From NCBI RefSeq assembly GCF_014646275.1, contig NZ_BMND01000031.1:1-64000 (forward strand): 64,000 nt of DNA, written 5' to 3'. Source of the stretch: Streptomyces kronopolitis (lineage in GTDB: Bacteria > Actinomycetota > Actinomycetes > Streptomycetales > Streptomycetaceae). Shown one piece after another: positions 7,911 to 17,900 of this stretch (positions are counted from its first letter, which is position 1; each line of letters opens with the position of its first letter). The position numbers were made by a program, and so were the translations under genes. Under the pieces are notes generated by a model. That model saw only the letters and a list, made by a program, of their open reading frames with translations, did not search any database and was not told the origin of the DNA.

Positions 7911-8882
7911 ATGGGCGTGTACCGGTTCCTGCTGACCCCGCGGTGGTGGGGAATCAACGTGTTCGCCGTACTGGCGATTCCGCTCTGCATCTTCATGGGG
8001 AGCTGGCAGCTGAGCCGCTTCGAGGGCCGCGTCCAGGACCACCAGCAGCAGGAGAGCCGCTCCGCCCGCGCTAAGGCGGCGGCCGCGCGCCCGCTGGAGA
8101 GTCTGCTGCCCGTCGACACGGTGACCTCCGGCCGCCAGGCCAGCGCCCGCGGACACTATGACGCCGGCCACCAACTGCTCGTGCCGGACCGCACCCTGAA
8201 GGACAAGCGCGGCGAGCGGCAGGGCTTCTACGTCCTTGATCTGCTGCGGACGGACGGTGGCAAGGCGCTCCCGGTCGTCCGCGGCTGGCTGCCCGGCGAC
8301 GCCGATTCGAAGGCCGACACCGCGAAGGTGCCCGCGCCGCCCAAGGGCGAGGTGACGGTCACCGGGGCGCTCCAGGCCTCCGAGAACCAGGGCACCGACG
8401 GCGTGCAGGCCGGCGGCGGGCTGCCGCAGGGACAGCTCGGCATGATCAGCGCGGCGTCGCTGGTCAACATCGTGCCGTACACGGTCTACGACGCGTGGAT
8501 CACCCAGACCGATCCCCGGGCGCCGCTGACCGCCGTCCCGCCGGCCGCCGTCGAGGGCAGCGGGCTGGACCTCAAGGCCTTCCAGAACCTCGGCTACACC
8601 GGCGAGTGGTTCGTCTTCGCGGGCTTCGTGGTGTTCATGTGGTTCCGCCTCTTCCGCCGCGACGCCGAAGCAGCCAAGGACGCGGCGCTGGGCATCCTGC
8701 CGGAGGGGGACGACGGCGGCGTGGGGGCGGGGGCGGTCGCGGCCGGGGGTTCGTCCGGGGCCGAGCGGGAGAGCGACCGGGCTGACGGCTCGGGGGCGGG
8801 TCGGGGCGAGGAACGGGCCGAGGAACGGGCCGAGGAACGGGCCGACGAGCAGGGCGAGGCGGCGCGGGCCGGGCGGGTCTGA
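7911..8882 (+). CDS. SURF1 family cytochrome oxidase assembly protein
   Basis: 323-residue SURF1/Shy1 homologue needed for heme insertion into aa3 oxidase. It has one membrane helix at each end (about residues 10-30, INVFAVLAIPLCIFMGSWQL; and about 228-246, WFVFAGFVVFMWFRLF) and a periplasmic domain between, as expected for the family. The ATG at 7911 gives MGVYRFLLTPRWWG, the typical start. The tail after the second helix is Gly-rich and ends in AEERAEERADEQ encoded by a 12-nt tandem repeat. Confidence 0.9.
   Translation: MGVYRFLLTPRWWGINVFAVLAIPLCIFMGSWQLSRFEGRVQDHQQQESRSARAKAAAARPLESLLPVDTVTSGRQASARGHYDAGHQLLVPDRTLKDKRGERQGFYVLDLLRTDGGKALPVVRGWLPGDADSKADTAKVPAPPKGEVTVTGALQASENQGTDGVQAGGGLPQGQLGMISAASLVNIVPYTVYDAWITQTDPRAPLTAVPPAAVEGSGLDLKAFQNLGYTGEWFVFAGFVVFMWFRLFRRDAEAAKDAALGILPEGDDGGVGAGAVAAGGSSGAERESDRADGSGAGRGEERAEERAEERADEQGEAARAGRV
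8808..8843 (+). repeat. 12-nt tandem repeat in SURF1 3' end
   Basis: Three perfect copies of GAGGAACGGGCC followed by a degenerate fourth, encoding Glu-Glu-Arg-Ala repeats in the cytoplasmic tail. Likely slipped-strand expansion. Confidence 0.9.
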
Positions 8883-9010
8883 GGGCGGGCCGGTCCGGGG
8901 GCGCACCGGCCCGGGGCGGGCGTCCGCCGTTGCTGCAACGATGTCGCACCTGGTCAGAGGGTGTACCACGGCAGTAGCTGCAATGGAGCAGCCGTGCCAC
9001 GGTTGGCCGT

Positions 9011-10273
9011 ATGGCAGGCAACCACACTCACCCGCACGGCCATGAGCACGCGCGCCGTGACCACCGCCACCATGATCACGTGTCCGGTGACCGCCATGAG
9101 GGCGTCGACGGCGGCCCCCGCCCGGATGGCGAGCAGACGTCCGGGGGCGGCGGGCACGAGTCCGGGCCTCGGCCGCCGCACCGCTCTCGTCGCTGGTCGC
9201 GGATGCGCCACCGGCTCGGGCATGTGCTCTCCCCGCACAGCCATGCGTCCACGGACAAGGTCGACGCCGCGATGGAGTCCTCCCGCGAGGGCCTGCGCAC
9301 CCTGTGGCTCTCGCTCGGCATCCTGGGCCTGACCAGCGTGATCCAGCTGGTGGTCGTCGCGCTGTCGGGATCGGTGGCGCTGCTCGGCGACACCATCCAC
9401 AATGCCGCCGACGCACTGACCGCCGTTCCGCTGGGCATCGCCTTCGTGCTCGGCAGACGGGCCGCGAACCGCCGCTACACCTACGGCTACGGCCGTGCCG
9501 AGGACCTCGCGGGCATCGCCATCGTGCTGACCATCGCCGCCTCTTCTGCGCTGGCCGGCTACGAAGCCGTGGACCGGCTGCTCAACCCCCGCGAGGTCAC
9601 CCATCTGTGGGCCGTGGCCGCGGCCGCCGTGGTGGGGTTCCTCGGCAACGAGTGGGTGGCTCGCTACCGCATCCGCACCGGCCGCAGGATCGGCTCGGCC
9701 GCCCTGGTCGCCGACGGCCTGCACGCCCGTACCGACGGTTTCACCTCGCTCGCCGTCCTCCTCGGCGCGGGCGGCGCGGCCCTCGGGTGGCGGGCGGCGG
9801 ACCCCCTCGTCGGCCTGCTGATCACCGTCGCCATCCTCATCGTGCTGCGCGACGCGGCCCGGGAGGTCTACCGGCGGCTGATGGACTCCGTCGACCCCGA
9901 GATCCTCGACGCCGCCGAGGGCGCCCTGCGCGCGGTGGACGGTGTCCGCGGTGTCGGCCAGGTCCGGATGCGCTGGATCGGCCATACCCTGCGTGCCGAG
10001 GCCGACATCGTCGTCGACTCCCGGCTGACCGTGGTGCAGGCGCACGCACTCGCCGTCGCCGCCGAACACGCCCTCATCCACGCCGTCCCCCGCCTCACCG
10101 CGGCGACCGTCCACACCGACCACACCACCAACGGCACGGACCCGCATGCGGTGTTGGCGCACCATGGGGTGGGTGCAGGATTCGGTGTGGCTGCGGGTGC
10201 GGGTGCGGAGGCGGGTGTGGGGGCCGGTGCGGGTGCGGGAGTTGAAGGGGGAGTTGGGGCGGGGGCGGGGTGA
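9011..10273 (+). CDS. cation diffusion facilitator (zinc/metal efflux) transporter
   Basis: 420-residue CDF-family transporter. A His-rich N-terminus (HTHPHGHEHARRDHRHHDH) is a probable metal-sensing arm. Membrane helices run from about residue 96; the metal-binding motifs SVALLGDTIHNAADA (helix 2) and ALVADGLHARTDGFTSL (helix 5) supply the expected Asp/His set. A cytoplasmic domain follows (MDSVDPEILDAAEGAL to VTVHTDHT). The last 40 residues are Gly/Ala repeats (GAGAEAGVGAGAGAG), unlike the family, and look like a microsatellite run-on. Substrate (zinc most likely) is inferred from the His-rich arm and motifs. Confidence 0.9.
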   Translation: MAGNHTHPHGHEHARRDHRHHDHVSGDRHEGVDGGPRPDGEQTSGGGGHESGPRPPHRSRRWSRMRHRLGHVLSPHSHASTDKVDAAMESSREGLRTLWLSLGILGLTSVIQLVVVALSGSVALLGDTIHNAADALTAVPLGIAFVLGRRAANRRYTYGYGRAEDLAGIAIVLTIAASSALAGYEAVDRLLNPREVTHLWAVAAAAVVGFLGNEWVARYRIRTGRRIGSAALVADGLHARTDGFTSLAVLLGAGGAALGWRAADPLVGLLITVAILIVLRDAAREVYRRLMDSVDPEILDAAEGALRAVDGVRGVGQVRMRWIGHTLRAEADIVVDSRLTVVQAHALAVAAEHALIHAVPRLTAATVHTDHTTNGTDPHAVLAHHGVGAGFGVAAGAGAEAGVGAGAGAGVEGGVGAGAG

Positions 10274-10410
10274 CGGGGTGAAGTGGCCGGGTCGGGCTGC
10301 TGCCTTCCTCTTCTACCCCCCCGGGGGCCGCCCCCCTCCCACCCACCTCCACCACCACCTGCCCATGGCCGACTTACGGCCCGGCCCAGCCCAGTCCAGC
10401 CCGGCCCCAC

Positions 10411-10492
10411 CCCAAGCCTCAGCCAGACCAAGGCCGGAGCCCAAGCCTCAGCCAGAGCGAGGCCAGAGCGAGCCCCGGAGCCCAAGCCTCAA
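10411..10492 (+). repeat. imperfect direct repeats between CDF and S9 peptidase
   Basis: Three copies of CCCAAGCCTCA, the first two extended by GCCAGA and spaced about 28 nt apart, the third diverging. They sit in the convergent gap (10274-10525), which otherwise is pyrimidine-rich and has no gene. Confidence 0.6.
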
Positions 10493-10525
10493 CCCACGCC
10501 CGCCCCCCAGAACCCAGCCGGTCAA

Positions 10526-12478
10526 CTAGTCCTTCGCACCCACATGCCGCTGGGCGAAGTCGAGTTCCAGGCGGACCTGCTTGATGCGTTCCTCCACGAC
10601 GAGGGAGCCGTGGCCGGCGTCGTAGCGGTAGACCTCGTGGGGATGGCCGCGGCCCTCCAGGCGCTTCACATAGTTCTCCACCTGCTGGATCGGGCACCGC
10701 GGGTCGTTGACGCCCGCCGAGATGTACACCGGTGCCCGCACCGCGTCCACATAGGTCAGCGGCGACGAGGCCTCGAAGCGCTCCGGGACCTCCTCGGGCG
10801 TGCCGCCCAGCAGGGTCCGGTCCATGGCCTTGAGGGCTTCCATCTCGTCGTTGTACGCCGTGACGTAGTCGGCGACGGGGACCGCCGCCAGGCCCACCGC
10901 CCAGGCCTCCGGCTGGGTGCCGAGTCCCAGCAGTGTCAGGTAGCCGCCCCATGAGCCGCCTGCCAGTACCAGCCGCTCCGGGTCGGCCAGCCCGGAGGAG
11001 ACCGCCCACTCGCGCACCGCCGCGATGTCCTCCAGCTCGATCAGCCCGACGCGGTGCTTGAGCGCATCCGTCCAGGCGCGGCCGTAGCCGGTCGAACCGC
11101 GGTAGTTGACGCGGACGACCGCGAAGCCGTGGTCCACCCACGCCGCGGGCGACGAGGCGAAAGCGTCGCTGTCGTGCCAGGTCGGGCCGCCGTGGATGTC
11201 GAACACCGTCGGGAAGGGTCCGTCGCCCGCGGGCTGCTGCACCAGCGCGTGGATGCGGCCGCCCGGGCCCTCCACCCAGACGTCGCGCACCGGGACCGAT
11301 CCGGGGGCCTTCATGCCGGGCGGGTCCAGCACGACCTTGCCGCTGGTCGAGCGCACCTCCGGGGGCTGTGCCGCCGACGACCAGAGGAACTCCACCGTGC
11401 CGTCGGGGCGGGCCGTCGCACCCGAGACCGTGCCGTCCGGGGTCTCGACCCGGGTCAGCGGACGCCGGGCCGCGGGTCCGGTCCCACCCGGCTCGCCCAA
11501 CTCGTAGCGCCACAGCTCGCTGCGGGCCTGGTACTCGTGCTCCACCAGCAGGGCCGACCCGTCGGGGTACCAGTCGGCGCCGACATCTCCGGGGAGGTCG
11601 ATCTCCAGGGCGGTCTCCACCCCGGTCAGCGGGTCCCAGATCATCGGCTCCCAACGGCCGCCGCGCTGGTGTCCGACCAGCAGCCTGGCATCCCCGTCGA
11701 CGGGGGCGAAGCCCATCACCGACAGGCCCAGCTCCTGGGTCCCGCCGGCGGTGTCGTCGAGCTCGGCGACCGTGGAGCCGTCGGCCCTGACGACGCGGAT
11801 CGCGGAGTGCATCGCATCGCCGTGCTCGGTGTGCTCCAGGGCGATCAGCGAGCCGTCGTGCGAGAGATCGCCGACGCCTGCCGATTCGCGGTGCCGGTAG
11901 ATCTCCACCGGAGGCTCTCCGGGCCGTACGACATGGACCGTGGAGCCCTCCTCGTCCGTGGAGCATCCGACGACCACGGTTCCGTCCCGGCCGATCGCCA
12001 GTCCTCCCGGATAGGCGGCGGCGACCCCCGGGGTGGCCGGCTCATCCGGGCCGCCCTCGAAGGGCTGCCGCATCCAGACGCCGAACTCGTCGCCGTCGGT
12101 GTCGGAGAACCACCAGATCCATTGGCCGTCCGGCGACAGTGTCCCGTCCGTGGTGCCGTTGGGGCGGTCGGTGACCTGCCGCTGCGCGCCGGTCGACCGG
12201 TCCCAGGAGTACAGCTCGAAGGTGCCGGTGGCGTTCGAGACGAACAGGGAGCGGTCCGGGGCGTCCTCGGCCCAGTCCGGCAGCCCGATCCGCGGCGCGC
12301 GGAAGCGCTTCTCCCAGTCCGGCATCGCGTCCGCCGCGCCGCCGGAGGCCGCCGCCGGACCCGCCGCTCCCGCTATGGGGCCTGCCGAGTCCGTCGGCCC
12401 GGATCCCTGGTGGGTAGGGGGTGTCGAGGGGGTCGGTTCGGTGGCGTGAGCTGGGCCTGCGGTCGTCTCGTCAGTCAT
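10526..12478 (-). CDS. S9 family peptidase (prolyl oligopeptidase type)
   Basis: 650-residue cytoplasmic serine peptidase. Residues 1-55 are a disordered Pro/Thr-rich lead. An N-terminal beta-propeller runs to about 390 (repeated SPDGQWIWWFSD-like blades), and a C-terminal alpha/beta hydrolase follows. Catalytic residues visible are Ser509 in GGSWGGYL, Asp in GVNDPRCP and His in DAGHGSL. This places it in the acylaminoacyl-peptidase/DPP-IV-like S9C group. It has its own promoter in the 210-nt gap before it; downstream it converges on the CDF gene. Confidence 0.93.
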   Translation of the reverse strand: MTDETTAGPAHATEPTPSTPPTHQGSGPTDSAGPIAGAAGPAAASGGAADAMPDWEKRFRAPRIGLPDWAEDAPDRSLFVSNATGTFELYSWDRSTGAQRQVTDRPNGTTDGTLSPDGQWIWWFSDTDGDEFGVWMRQPFEGGPDEPATPGVAAAYPGGLAIGRDGTVVVGCSTDEEGSTVHVVRPGEPPVEIYRHRESAGVGDLSHDGSLIALEHTEHGDAMHSAIRVVRADGSTVAELDDTAGGTQELGLSVMGFAPVDGDARLLVGHQRGGRWEPMIWDPLTGVETALEIDLPGDVGADWYPDGSALLVEHEYQARSELWRYELGEPGGTGPAARRPLTRVETPDGTVSGATARPDGTVEFLWSSAAQPPEVRSTSGKVVLDPPGMKAPGSVPVRDVWVEGPGGRIHALVQQPAGDGPFPTVFDIHGGPTWHDSDAFASSPAAWVDHGFAVVRVNYRGSTGYGRAWTDALKHRVGLIELEDIAAVREWAVSSGLADPERLVLAGGSWGGYLTLLGLGTQPEAWAVGLAAVPVADYVTAYNDEMEALKAMDRTLLGGTPEEVPERFEASSPLTYVDAVRAPVYISAGVNDPRCPIQQVENYVKRLEGRGHPHEVYRYDAGHGSLVVEERIKQVRLELDFAQRHVGAKD

Positions 12479-12687
12479 GAGCCCATTCTGCGCCCGGCGC
12501 CGGGAATCCGTCGGCGAGGGTCACCAGGCTGTGGATAACTTCGCCGAATGCGACAACGAACGAGCCCCGACGACGCGCGGGAGACCCCTCGCACGAGGTG
12601 GGACGAGTGCGCACCCTCCACACCGCGAGCGAGCAGTACGACCGCAACAGCGCCCCGCCGGGTCCGGCATGCCCGCCACCCCCACCC

Positions 12688-13140
12688 CTACCGCAGAAAC
12701 AGCCCCAAGGCCCCGTCGAGCGACCAGCTCTGCCAGCTCACGGCGAGCAGCCCCGTGACCGAGACCAGCGCCATCATGAGGTTCTGTCCCTGCTCCGCCC
12801 AGTCGTGGATCATCAGCACGAGGTAGATCAGGTTGAGTACGGCCCCCGCGACCAGGGCTATCGGCGTCAGGAACCCCACGATCAGCCCGAGGCCGAGCGC
12901 GAGTTCCGCGTAGGCGACGAGGTACGCCATCAACCGCGGACGGGGCTTCACGAGGCGCTCGAAGCTCGTGCGGACCGGGGGCCACCGGTGCTCCGCCGCG
13001 ATGCCGGCCGCCCAGGTGATGCCGCCGCCGGCGAACCAGGTCTTCTTGTCCTTGTGGCGCCAGCTCTCCAGCCACCACAGCCCGAGGCCGATGCGGAGGA
13101 CGGCGAACCATTCGGCACCGCTGAGCCAGATCGTGTGCAT
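12688..13140 (-). CDS. DoxX family membrane protein
   Basis: 150 residues with four predicted membrane helices, DoxX-like: RIGLGLWWLESW at the start, LGLGLIVGFLTPIALVAGAVLN in the middle, and a final helix near LVSVTGLLAVSWQSW. DoxX proteins are linked to thiol and redox stress membrane complexes. I chose ATG 13140 (MHTIWLSG), with GGGGGC upstream, over an upstream start that would begin inside the operator region. It is divergent from the amidohydrolase across a 195-nt gap with two palindromes. Confidence 0.88.
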   Translation of the reverse strand: MHTIWLSGAEWFAVLRIGLGLWWLESWRHKDKKTWFAGGGITWAAGIAAEHRWPPVRTSFERLVKPRPRLMAYLVAYAELALGLGLIVGFLTPIALVAGAVLNLIYLVLMIHDWAEQGQNLMMALVSVTGLLAVSWQSWSLDGALGLFLR

Positions 13141-13159
13141 GCTGCCCCCTCGCCCGTCA

Positions 13160-13184
13160 CTGAACTGACGATGTGTCAGTTCAG
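13160..13184. promoter_or_regulatory. operator-like perfect inverted repeat
   Basis: CTGAACTGAC, 5-nt spacer, GTCAGTTCAG: 10-bp perfect arms, 20 nt upstream of the doxX start codon. Its core (AACTGAC...GTCAGTT) matches the second site at 13262, indicating a dimeric, probably TetR-type, regulator. Confidence 0.6.
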
Positions 13185-13261
13185 CGGACGCCGTGCGATC
13201 GCGCAAGGGGTGGAGTTCCCGGCCGCGCCTTGTCGCCGAAGGAGGCAGCCCATAACCTCAG

Positions 13262-13280
13262 AACTGATGGGTCGTCAGAA
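13262..13280. promoter_or_regulatory. second operator-like inverted repeat
   Basis: AACTGATGGGTCGTCAGAA, an imperfect copy of the same 19-bp pattern (CTGA...TCAG), 56 nt before the amidohydrolase start. One site per divergent gene suggests co-regulation of both. Confidence 0.5.
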
Positions 13281-13335
13281 ATCGGGTTCCGGAGTGTGAG
13301 GGTGTGACGCACCGGCGGGCAGTTGGGGGTACAGC

Positions 13336-14553
13336 GTGAGCAGCAGCAACAGCGGCACGGCGGAGCTACCCAAGGTCATCAGCGTGGACGATCACGTGAT
13401 CGAGCCCGCGCACCTCTTCGAGACCTGGCTTCCGAAGAAGTACCGCGACAAGGGGCCGAAGCCCTTCACCGCCGGCATCGGAGAGCTGGAGTACGTCGGG
13501 GGGAAGTACCGCTTCACCACCGACCCCGAGGGCCAGATCACGGACTGGTGGCGGTACGAGGGGCTGATCTTCCCGTACAAGCGCATCATCGCCGCCGTCG
13601 GCTTCTCGCGCGACGAGATGACGCTGGACGGGATCACCCGGGAGCAGATGCGCCGCGGATGCTGGGACCCCAAGGCCCGGCTGGCGGACATGGACCTCAA
13701 CCACGTGGAGGCGTCGCTCTGCTTCCCCACGTTTCCGCGTTTCTGCGGCCAGACGTTCGCGGAGGCCGAGGACAAGGAGGTCGGGCTCGCCTGCGTCCGG
13801 GCCTACAACGACTGGATGGTGGAGGAGTGGTGCGGGGACAGCGGCGGCCGGCTGATTCCGCTGTGCCTCATCCCGTTGTGGGACGTCGACCTCGCCGTCG
13901 CCGAGATCCGGCGCAACGCGGCGCGCGGCGTACGGGCGGTGACCTTCAGCGAGATCCCGACGTATCTGGGCCTGCCGTCCATCCACTGCGGGTACTGGGA
14001 TCCGTTCTTCGCCGCGTGCGAGGAGACCGGCACCGTGGTGAACATGCACATCGGGTCGTCGTCGCAGATGCCGGCGGCCTCGCCGGACGCGCCTCCGGCG
14101 GTGCAGGCCTCGCTGAGCTTCAACAACGCCATGGCCTCGATGATGGACTTCCTGTTCAGCGGCGTCCTGGTGAAGTTCCCACGGCTGAAGCTCGCCTACA
14201 GCGAAGGGCAGATGGGCTGGATTCCCTACGCCCTGGAGCGCGCCGACGACGTCTGGGAGCAGCACCGGGCGTGGGGCGGGGTGAAGGACCTGATCCCCGA
14301 GCCGCCGTCGTCCTACTACTACCGGCAGATCTTCTGCTGCTTCTTCCGGGACAGGCACGGCGTCGAGGCGATCCGGACGGTGGGCGTCGACAACGCGACG
14401 TTCGAGACCGACTACCCCCACGTGGACTCGACCTGGCCGCACACGAAGCAGGTGGCCGCCGAGCACGTGGCGGGCCTCCCGGAGGACGTGACCTACAAAA
14501 TCCTGCGCGGCAACGCGATCCGGATGCTGGAACTGCCCTTTGACCAGGGGTGA
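13336..14553 (+). CDS. amidohydrolase family 2 (TIM-barrel metal-dependent hydrolase)
   Basis: 405-residue protein of the PF04909 amidohydrolase_2 family. Metal ligands are recognisable: SVDDHVIEP (Asp and His near residues 17-18) near the N-terminus, NMHIG in the middle (about residue 236) and FETDYPHVDSTWP (catalytic Asp region near residue 357) near the end. Related enzymes decarboxylate or hydrolyse aromatic and polyketide-like acids; substrate cannot be told here. GTG 13336 is chosen because it follows GGGGGT spacing and gives MSSSNSGTAELPKVISVDDH. It carries an operator-like repeat upstream. Confidence 0.9.
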   Translation: MSSSNSGTAELPKVISVDDHVIEPAHLFETWLPKKYRDKGPKPFTAGIGELEYVGGKYRFTTDPEGQITDWWRYEGLIFPYKRIIAAVGFSRDEMTLDGITREQMRRGCWDPKARLADMDLNHVEASLCFPTFPRFCGQTFAEAEDKEVGLACVRAYNDWMVEEWCGDSGGRLIPLCLIPLWDVDLAVAEIRRNAARGVRAVTFSEIPTYLGLPSIHCGYWDPFFAACEETGTVVNMHIGSSSQMPAASPDAPPAVQASLSFNNAMASMMDFLFSGVLVKFPRLKLAYSEGQMGWIPYALERADDVWEQHRAWGGVKDLIPEPPSSYYYRQIFCCFFRDRHGVEAIRTVGVDNATFETDYPHVDSTWPHTKQVAAEHVAGLPEDVTYKILRGNAIRMLELPFDQG

Positions 14554-14560
14554 TTGGCGG

Positions 14561-14590
14561 CCCGGCCCGGCCCGGCCCGGCCCGGCCCGG
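14561..14590 (+). repeat. CCCGG pentamer tandem repeat
   Basis: Six perfect tandem CCCGG units directly after the amidohydrolase stop codon, then a degenerate unit. The rest of 14554-14963 (410 nt) has no gene, only the hairpin at 14732. Confidence 0.9.
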
Positions 14591-14731
14591 CTCGGCCGGC
14601 GTCGCGTCCAGGGGGCCGTCCGCCGTGGCGGAGGGGAGGGCCCGTCCGCCGTGGCAGTCGCCCGCTCCGGATTCCAGGAAGGGACGCCTCCGGATCTCGG
14701 CGGGCCTCCGCCTCCCTGCGCCCATGCAAAT

Positions 14732-14771
14732 GCCCGACCGCTGGCGACGGGGGATGCACCAGCGATCGGGC
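14732..14771. terminator. long stem-loop between convergent genes
   Basis: GCCCGACCGCTGG and CCAGCGATCGGGC form a 13-bp stem with one mismatch around a 14-nt loop. It lies between the amidohydrolase (+) and the nSTAND gene (-), which converge, so it may terminate both. No U-tract is present, as is common in Streptomyces. Confidence 0.55.
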
Positions 14772-14963
14772 TGGGGCAACACTAACAAGGCTGCTCGGGC
14801 GGGGAGCCAACTTCCCGGTTGCAATGTCGTGTTGTGACCGGGATCACTCGGCGTGGTCCGTCGGGCACGGGAAACGGGGGCTGAGGGGGCGTGTGGGGCC
14901 GGTGAGTGGAATATTTCCGTCCGGTACCGGTGCAAATCGGGTTGGGCCGTGCGCCGGCTCCCG

Positions 14964-17900
14964 CTACCCGCCGCACAGCGAGGTGTACGCGAGGCGGGGC
15001 AGGTACGCGTGCCAGGTCTCCCGCGTCAGAACGCCCCGGGTGGTCGCGCAGATGCGGTGGATCGCCTCGTCGGAGTCCAGGCTCCACAGCCGTACGGAAT
15101 CGGCGCCGCTCGAGACGCCGAGCAGACGGCTCGTGGGGCTGAACGACAGGAAGCTGCCCGTCTTGGCGTCGGGGCTCATCGAGGGGCCCAGGGGAGTGGC
15201 CCGGGCGGGGAGGGCGACGTTCCAGAGTTGGACCCGGTCGTCGTTGCCGCCGCTGGCCAGGGTGTGACCGTCCGGGCTGAACGTCAGCGACACGATGGCC
15301 TCGGTGTGGCCCTTGAGCGTGGAGAGCCCGGTGGCCTGGGAGGGGTGGGTGACGTTCCAGAGCCGGACGGTGTTGTCGTCGCTGCCGCTGGCCAGGGTGT
15401 GGCCGTCCGGGCTGTAGGCGAGCCGGTTGACCGGGCCCAGGTGCCCCTTGAGGGGGGCGCCGAGCGGGGTGGCGTGACGCGGGTCGGCCACCCGCCACAG
15501 CCGGACCGTGGCGTCCGCGCCGCCGCTGGCGAGCGTGCGGCCGTCCGGGCTGAAGGCGAGGGAGTTGACGTAGCCCGTGTGGCCGGCGAGCGGCGCGCCG
15601 AGCGGACGCATGCGGGACGGGGCTCGGACGTCCCACAGCTGAACGGTGCGGTCGTCGTGGGCGGTTGCCAGGGTGCGCCCGTCCGGGCTGAAGGCCAGCG
15701 CGCCGGCGCCCGCGTAGCGCGTCCGCAGCGCGACGGGCGGCCCGCAGGGGCTCGGCCGGGCCGGGTCGGCGACGTTCCACAGCCGCACCGTGTGGTCGGC
15801 TGCCAGCACCGCGAGCGTGCGGCCGTCCGGCGAGAACGCCATCGACCGCACACCGCCCTTCCCGGGGGCGAACGGCGCGCCCAGCAGGGCCGGCCGCCGG
15901 GGCGTGCGCACGTCCCACAGGCGCGCCCGGCCGTCGCGCGCGGCCGTGGCGAGGACCCGTCCGTCCGGGCGGAACGCCCCGATGCGGCCGGTCATGTCCG
16001 ATGCCGGTATCGACCACAGGCGGGCCTTGTTGTCGCCGCTCCCGGTGGCGAGGGTGTGCCCGTCGGGGCTGAAGCTCACGGTGTACATCTCCCCGCTGCT
16101 GCCCGCGAGGGGCTCGCCGACCTGCGAGGGGTACGCCGGATTGCGGACGTTCCACACGCTGGCGGTGCTGTCCGCGCTGCCGGCGGCGAGCATCGTCCCG
16201 TCGGGGCTGAAGGACACCGACCACACGGGGCCGGTGTGGCCGGTGAGGGGCGCGCCGAGCGGCGTCGCCCGCCGTGGCGCGGCCACGTCCCAGAGCCGTA
16301 CGGTGTCGTCCGCGCTGCCGCTGGCGAGGGTACGGCCGTCCGGGCTGAAGGCCACGGAGTGCACGACGCCCCCGTGGCCCCTCAACACCCGGCCGACCGG
16401 CGCCGGATGACGCCGGTCGGCCATGTCCCACAGCCGGATCGCGCGGTCGTCGCCACCGGCCGCCAGCGTCCGCCCGTCGGGGCTGAACGCCACGGAGCGC
16501 ACCGCGTCGGTGGGGCCGGTCAGGGTGGCGAGCGGCCTGGGCCGGTGCGCGCCGCGCAGGTCCCACAGGTGGACCGTGTGGTCCTCGTCGGCGGCGGCCA
16601 GCGTGCGCCCGTCGGGGCTGAAGGCGAGCAGGTAGACCGAGCCGCCGTGGCCGGTCAGGGGCGCGCCGACCGGGCGCGGATGGCCGGGGTCGCGCACGTC
16701 CCACAGCCGGATCGTGCCGTCGTCCGACGCGCTGGCGAGGGTGTGGCCGTCCGGGCTGAAGACGGCGGTGCTCACCCAGCTGGTGTGGCCGGTCAGGGGC
16801 TTGCCCAGGGGTTCGGGGCGCGCCGGGTCGGCCACGTCCCACAGCCGGACGGTGCGGTCGTAGCTCGCGGTGGCCAGAATCCGCCCGTCGGGGCTGAACG
16901 AGGTGAGGTAGACGGCGCCGGTGTGCCCGAGCAGCGGCGTGGCCAGTGGGGCGTTCACCGTCGAGATCAGCCGGCTGTCCGTGCCGGCGTCGTCCGGCCG
17001 CAGATGGTGCGCCACCAGGTCGAGCCGGGCGGACAGCGACGGATCCGTGTACTGGGCGCGGTCGGCCTCGGCGAGCACCTGCGCGAACACCGCGTCGTCC
17101 CGCTGCCGCCACGCGACCACCGCCGCACCGGCCGCCATCACCGCCAGGACGGCCAGCGCTGCCACCGCACCGCGGCCGATCCGGACCGTGCGCCTGCGCA
17201 GCCGGTCCGAAGCGGCCAGGAATTCCTTCGCGTTCCGGGTCAGGAAGGTGTCGCCGGCGGACTGCGCCCAGGTACGGGCCTGTTCCAGCCGCGAACCCCG
17301 GTAGAGCAGCGAGGCGTCGCGGTGCGCGCCCTCCCAGGCCCGGCCGTCCTCCTCCAGCCGCTGGCGCAGCAGATTGCCGTTCCTGTCCTCGTCGATCCAG
17401 TCGCGCAGACGGGGCCAGGCGTGCAGCAGCGCCTCATGGGTGATCTCCACGGCCTCCGCGTCGAGCGTCACCAGCCGGGCGTGCACCAGCGCTTCGAGCG
17501 ACTCCGCCGTCCTGCGCGGATCCGCGGACTCCTCCGCCAGTTGGCGCCGCGTCCCCCGCCTGCGGGTGGCCTGGGTGTCCTCGCCGAGCCGGACCAGTCG
17601 CAGCAGGAGCAGCCGCGCGGCGGTGCGTGCGGTCGGGTCGAGACCGGACCAGGCCTGCTCGGCGGTCGCCGCCACCGCTCCCTGGATGCCGCCCGCCGCG
17701 CGGTAGCCGGCCAGCGTCAGGCGCCCCGCCTTGCGCCGCTGCCAGGTGGCGAGCAGGGCGTGGGAGAGGAGCGGCAGCACCCCCGCGTCGTGCGCGCCGC
17801 CGAGGCCGCCGGCGCTCACCTCCCGGACGATCAACTCCGCCAGCCCCGGTTCGAGTTCCAGCCCCACCGCCTTGGCCGGGCCGGTCACCGCCTCGCGCAA

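Noticed and set aside
6048..9416. 1122-codon open frame on the minus strand over the sigma factor, membrane protein and SURF1 genes
   Set aside because: It is antisense to recognised genes, encodes Arg/Ala/Gly-rich sequence with no family, and long shadow frames are normal in GC-rich Streptomyces DNA.
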